From NCBI GenBank assembly GCA_900321525.1, contig ONWL01000011.1, forward strand, positions 1 through 15,373: a DNA stretch of 15,373 nt, in the 5' to 3' direction. Shown piece by piece: positions 15,006-15,373 of this stretch. The notes under the pieces were generated by a model. It was not told the origin of the DNA. It worked only from the letters and a program-made list of their open reading frames with translations, and ran no database searches. This DNA comes from an uncultured Eubacteriales bacterium. GTDB lineage: Bacteria > Bacillota > Clostridia > Lachnospirales > Lachnospiraceae. Position 1 is the first letter of the stretch; each line of letters begins with the position of its first letter. The translations under genes and the position numbers were made by a program.

Positions 15006-15106
15006 TCATGCAGTCCCCATTCACTTACTATCTATCATAGTAACGCTTTTGTGATAGCAGGTCAAGTCATCTTCTGAATTTCCGTATAGAGTTTCTACAT
15101 TATCTG

Positions 15107-15115
15107 TGTTATACT
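15107..15115 (+). promoter_or_regulatory. Extended -10 promoter element for larB
   Basis: TGTTATACT on the plus strand has the TGn extension and five of six -10 positions. The -35 site at 17 bp spacing (TAGAGT) is weak. The predicted start near 15122 gives a leader of about 130 nt. It is the only plus-strand promoter I can support in the window. Confidence 0.42.
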
Positions 15116-15127
15116 GTCTTTATACAT

Positions 15128-15161
15128 ACTGTTCAGTGACGAAATGTCCCTACTGAACAGT
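15128..15161 (+). promoter_or_regulatory. 10 bp perfect inverted repeat in the larB leader
   Basis: ACTGTTCAGT (15128-15137) and ACTGAACAGT (15152-15161) are exact reverse complements separated by 14 bases. The repeat begins about 6 nt after the predicted transcription start, so it can be an operator or a hairpin at the 5' end of the larB mRNA. No U-tract follows. A second perfect inverted repeat, TTTGAT-CT-ATCAAA (15165-15178), comes 3 bp later. Confidence 0.5.
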
Positions 15162-15253
15162 TGCTTTGATCTATCAAATTTGTAGCCATTTATTGCCCTT
15201 GCAAACGATGGACTTCTGAATGGTTACCATTTTTTCACAAAATCGAGGTATTT

Positions 15254-15373
15254 ATGGACGTTTATGAATTGTTACACCATGTGAAATCCGGCGCCATTTC
15301 CATCGAAGATGCCGCCGGACAATTGAAACATCTGCCCTATGAGAACTTAGGATTTGCCAAAATCGACCACCAC
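15254..15373 (+). CDS. larB: Nickel pincer cofactor biosynthesis protein LarB (5' part only)
   Basis: LarB carboxylates the pyridinium ring of nicotinic acid adenine dinucleotide and hydrolyses its phosphoanhydride, the first step toward the nickel-pincer nucleotide cofactor of lactate racemase and related enzymes. Only the first 40 codons are in the window. They show the family N-terminus: a helix (YELLHHVKSGAISIEDAAGQL) followed by LPYENLGFAKIDHH, the highly typical L-x-Y-E-x-L-G-F-A-x-I-D-x-H segment. The catalytic AIR-carboxylase-like domain lies beyond the right edge. GAGG sits 5 nt before the ATG. This is the only plus-strand gene seen. Other lar genes would be expected downstream, outside the window. 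Confidence 0.9.
   Translation, partial: MDVYELLHHVKSGAISIEDAAGQLKHLPYENLGFAKIDHH

Noticed and set aside
15032..15057. CTATCA/TGATAG inverted repeat between the hydrolase remnant and larB
   Set aside because: Only 6 bp arms with a 14 bp gap and no T-run; this is within chance for the region.
15165..15178. FNR box before larB
   Set aside because: The half-sites TTGAT and ATCAA fit, but the spacer is 2 bp instead of the 4 bp of FNR sites.
15144..15185. 13-codon leader peptide in the larB leader
   Set aside because: It has no ribosome binding site and starts inside the inverted repeat, so chance is more likely.

Overview
The window looks like chromosomal DNA from a low-to-moderate GC Gram-positive anaerobe of the Clostridia, most likely a Lachnospiraceae-type gut bacterium. 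The basis is inference from strong AGGAGG-type ribosome binding sites, an FtsK/SpoIIIE with a long linker, a clostridial-style formate-tetrahydrofolate ligase, a TPR lipoprotein beside hflX, and the start of a larB gene. No tRNA, rRNA, CRISPR array, insertion sequence, phage gene or toxin-antitoxin pair is visible. This is mostly a housekeeping region; I did not find a clear new multi-gene system.

Almost every gene is on the minus strand, so the order below follows transcription, from high to low coordinates. At the right edge, larB (nickel-pincer cofactor synthesis) starts at 15254 on the plus strand and runs out of the window. It is preceded by a leader of about 130 nt rich in inverted repeats. 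Left of it lies the C-terminal remnant of an SGNH-type hydrolase (about 14745-15005), apparently a decayed gene. Next is a small single-pass membrane protein gene (14335-14580) ended by a very strong intrinsic terminator (14227-14274).

The next block is a TPR lipoprotein, the ribosome-associated GTPase gene hflX, and a DNA translocase gene of the ftsK/spoIIIE family. These are tightly packed (17 bp and 11 bp gaps) and probably one operon. A 213 bp AT-rich spacer follows, with a long palindrome near the predicted fhs start site, then fhs and its terminator.

The last block is a short-chain dehydrogenase and a ThuA-like protein (32 bp gap), then murE, murF and priA. The mur genes make the UDP-MurNAc-pentapeptide for peptidoglycan, and PriA restarts stalled replication forks; priA is cut by the left edge just after its AAGRA motif. 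The murE product is longer than usual and departs from the family at several signature motifs. A perfect 14 bp palindrome sits upstream of murE, and a strong Shine-Dalgarno sequence with a possible 19-codon ORF lies between murE and murF.

The items most worth a second look are the divergent MurE, the palindromes near the predicted starts of murE, fhs and larB, the SGNH remnant, and the small ORF in front of murF. Promoter calls rest on short motifs and are tentative.
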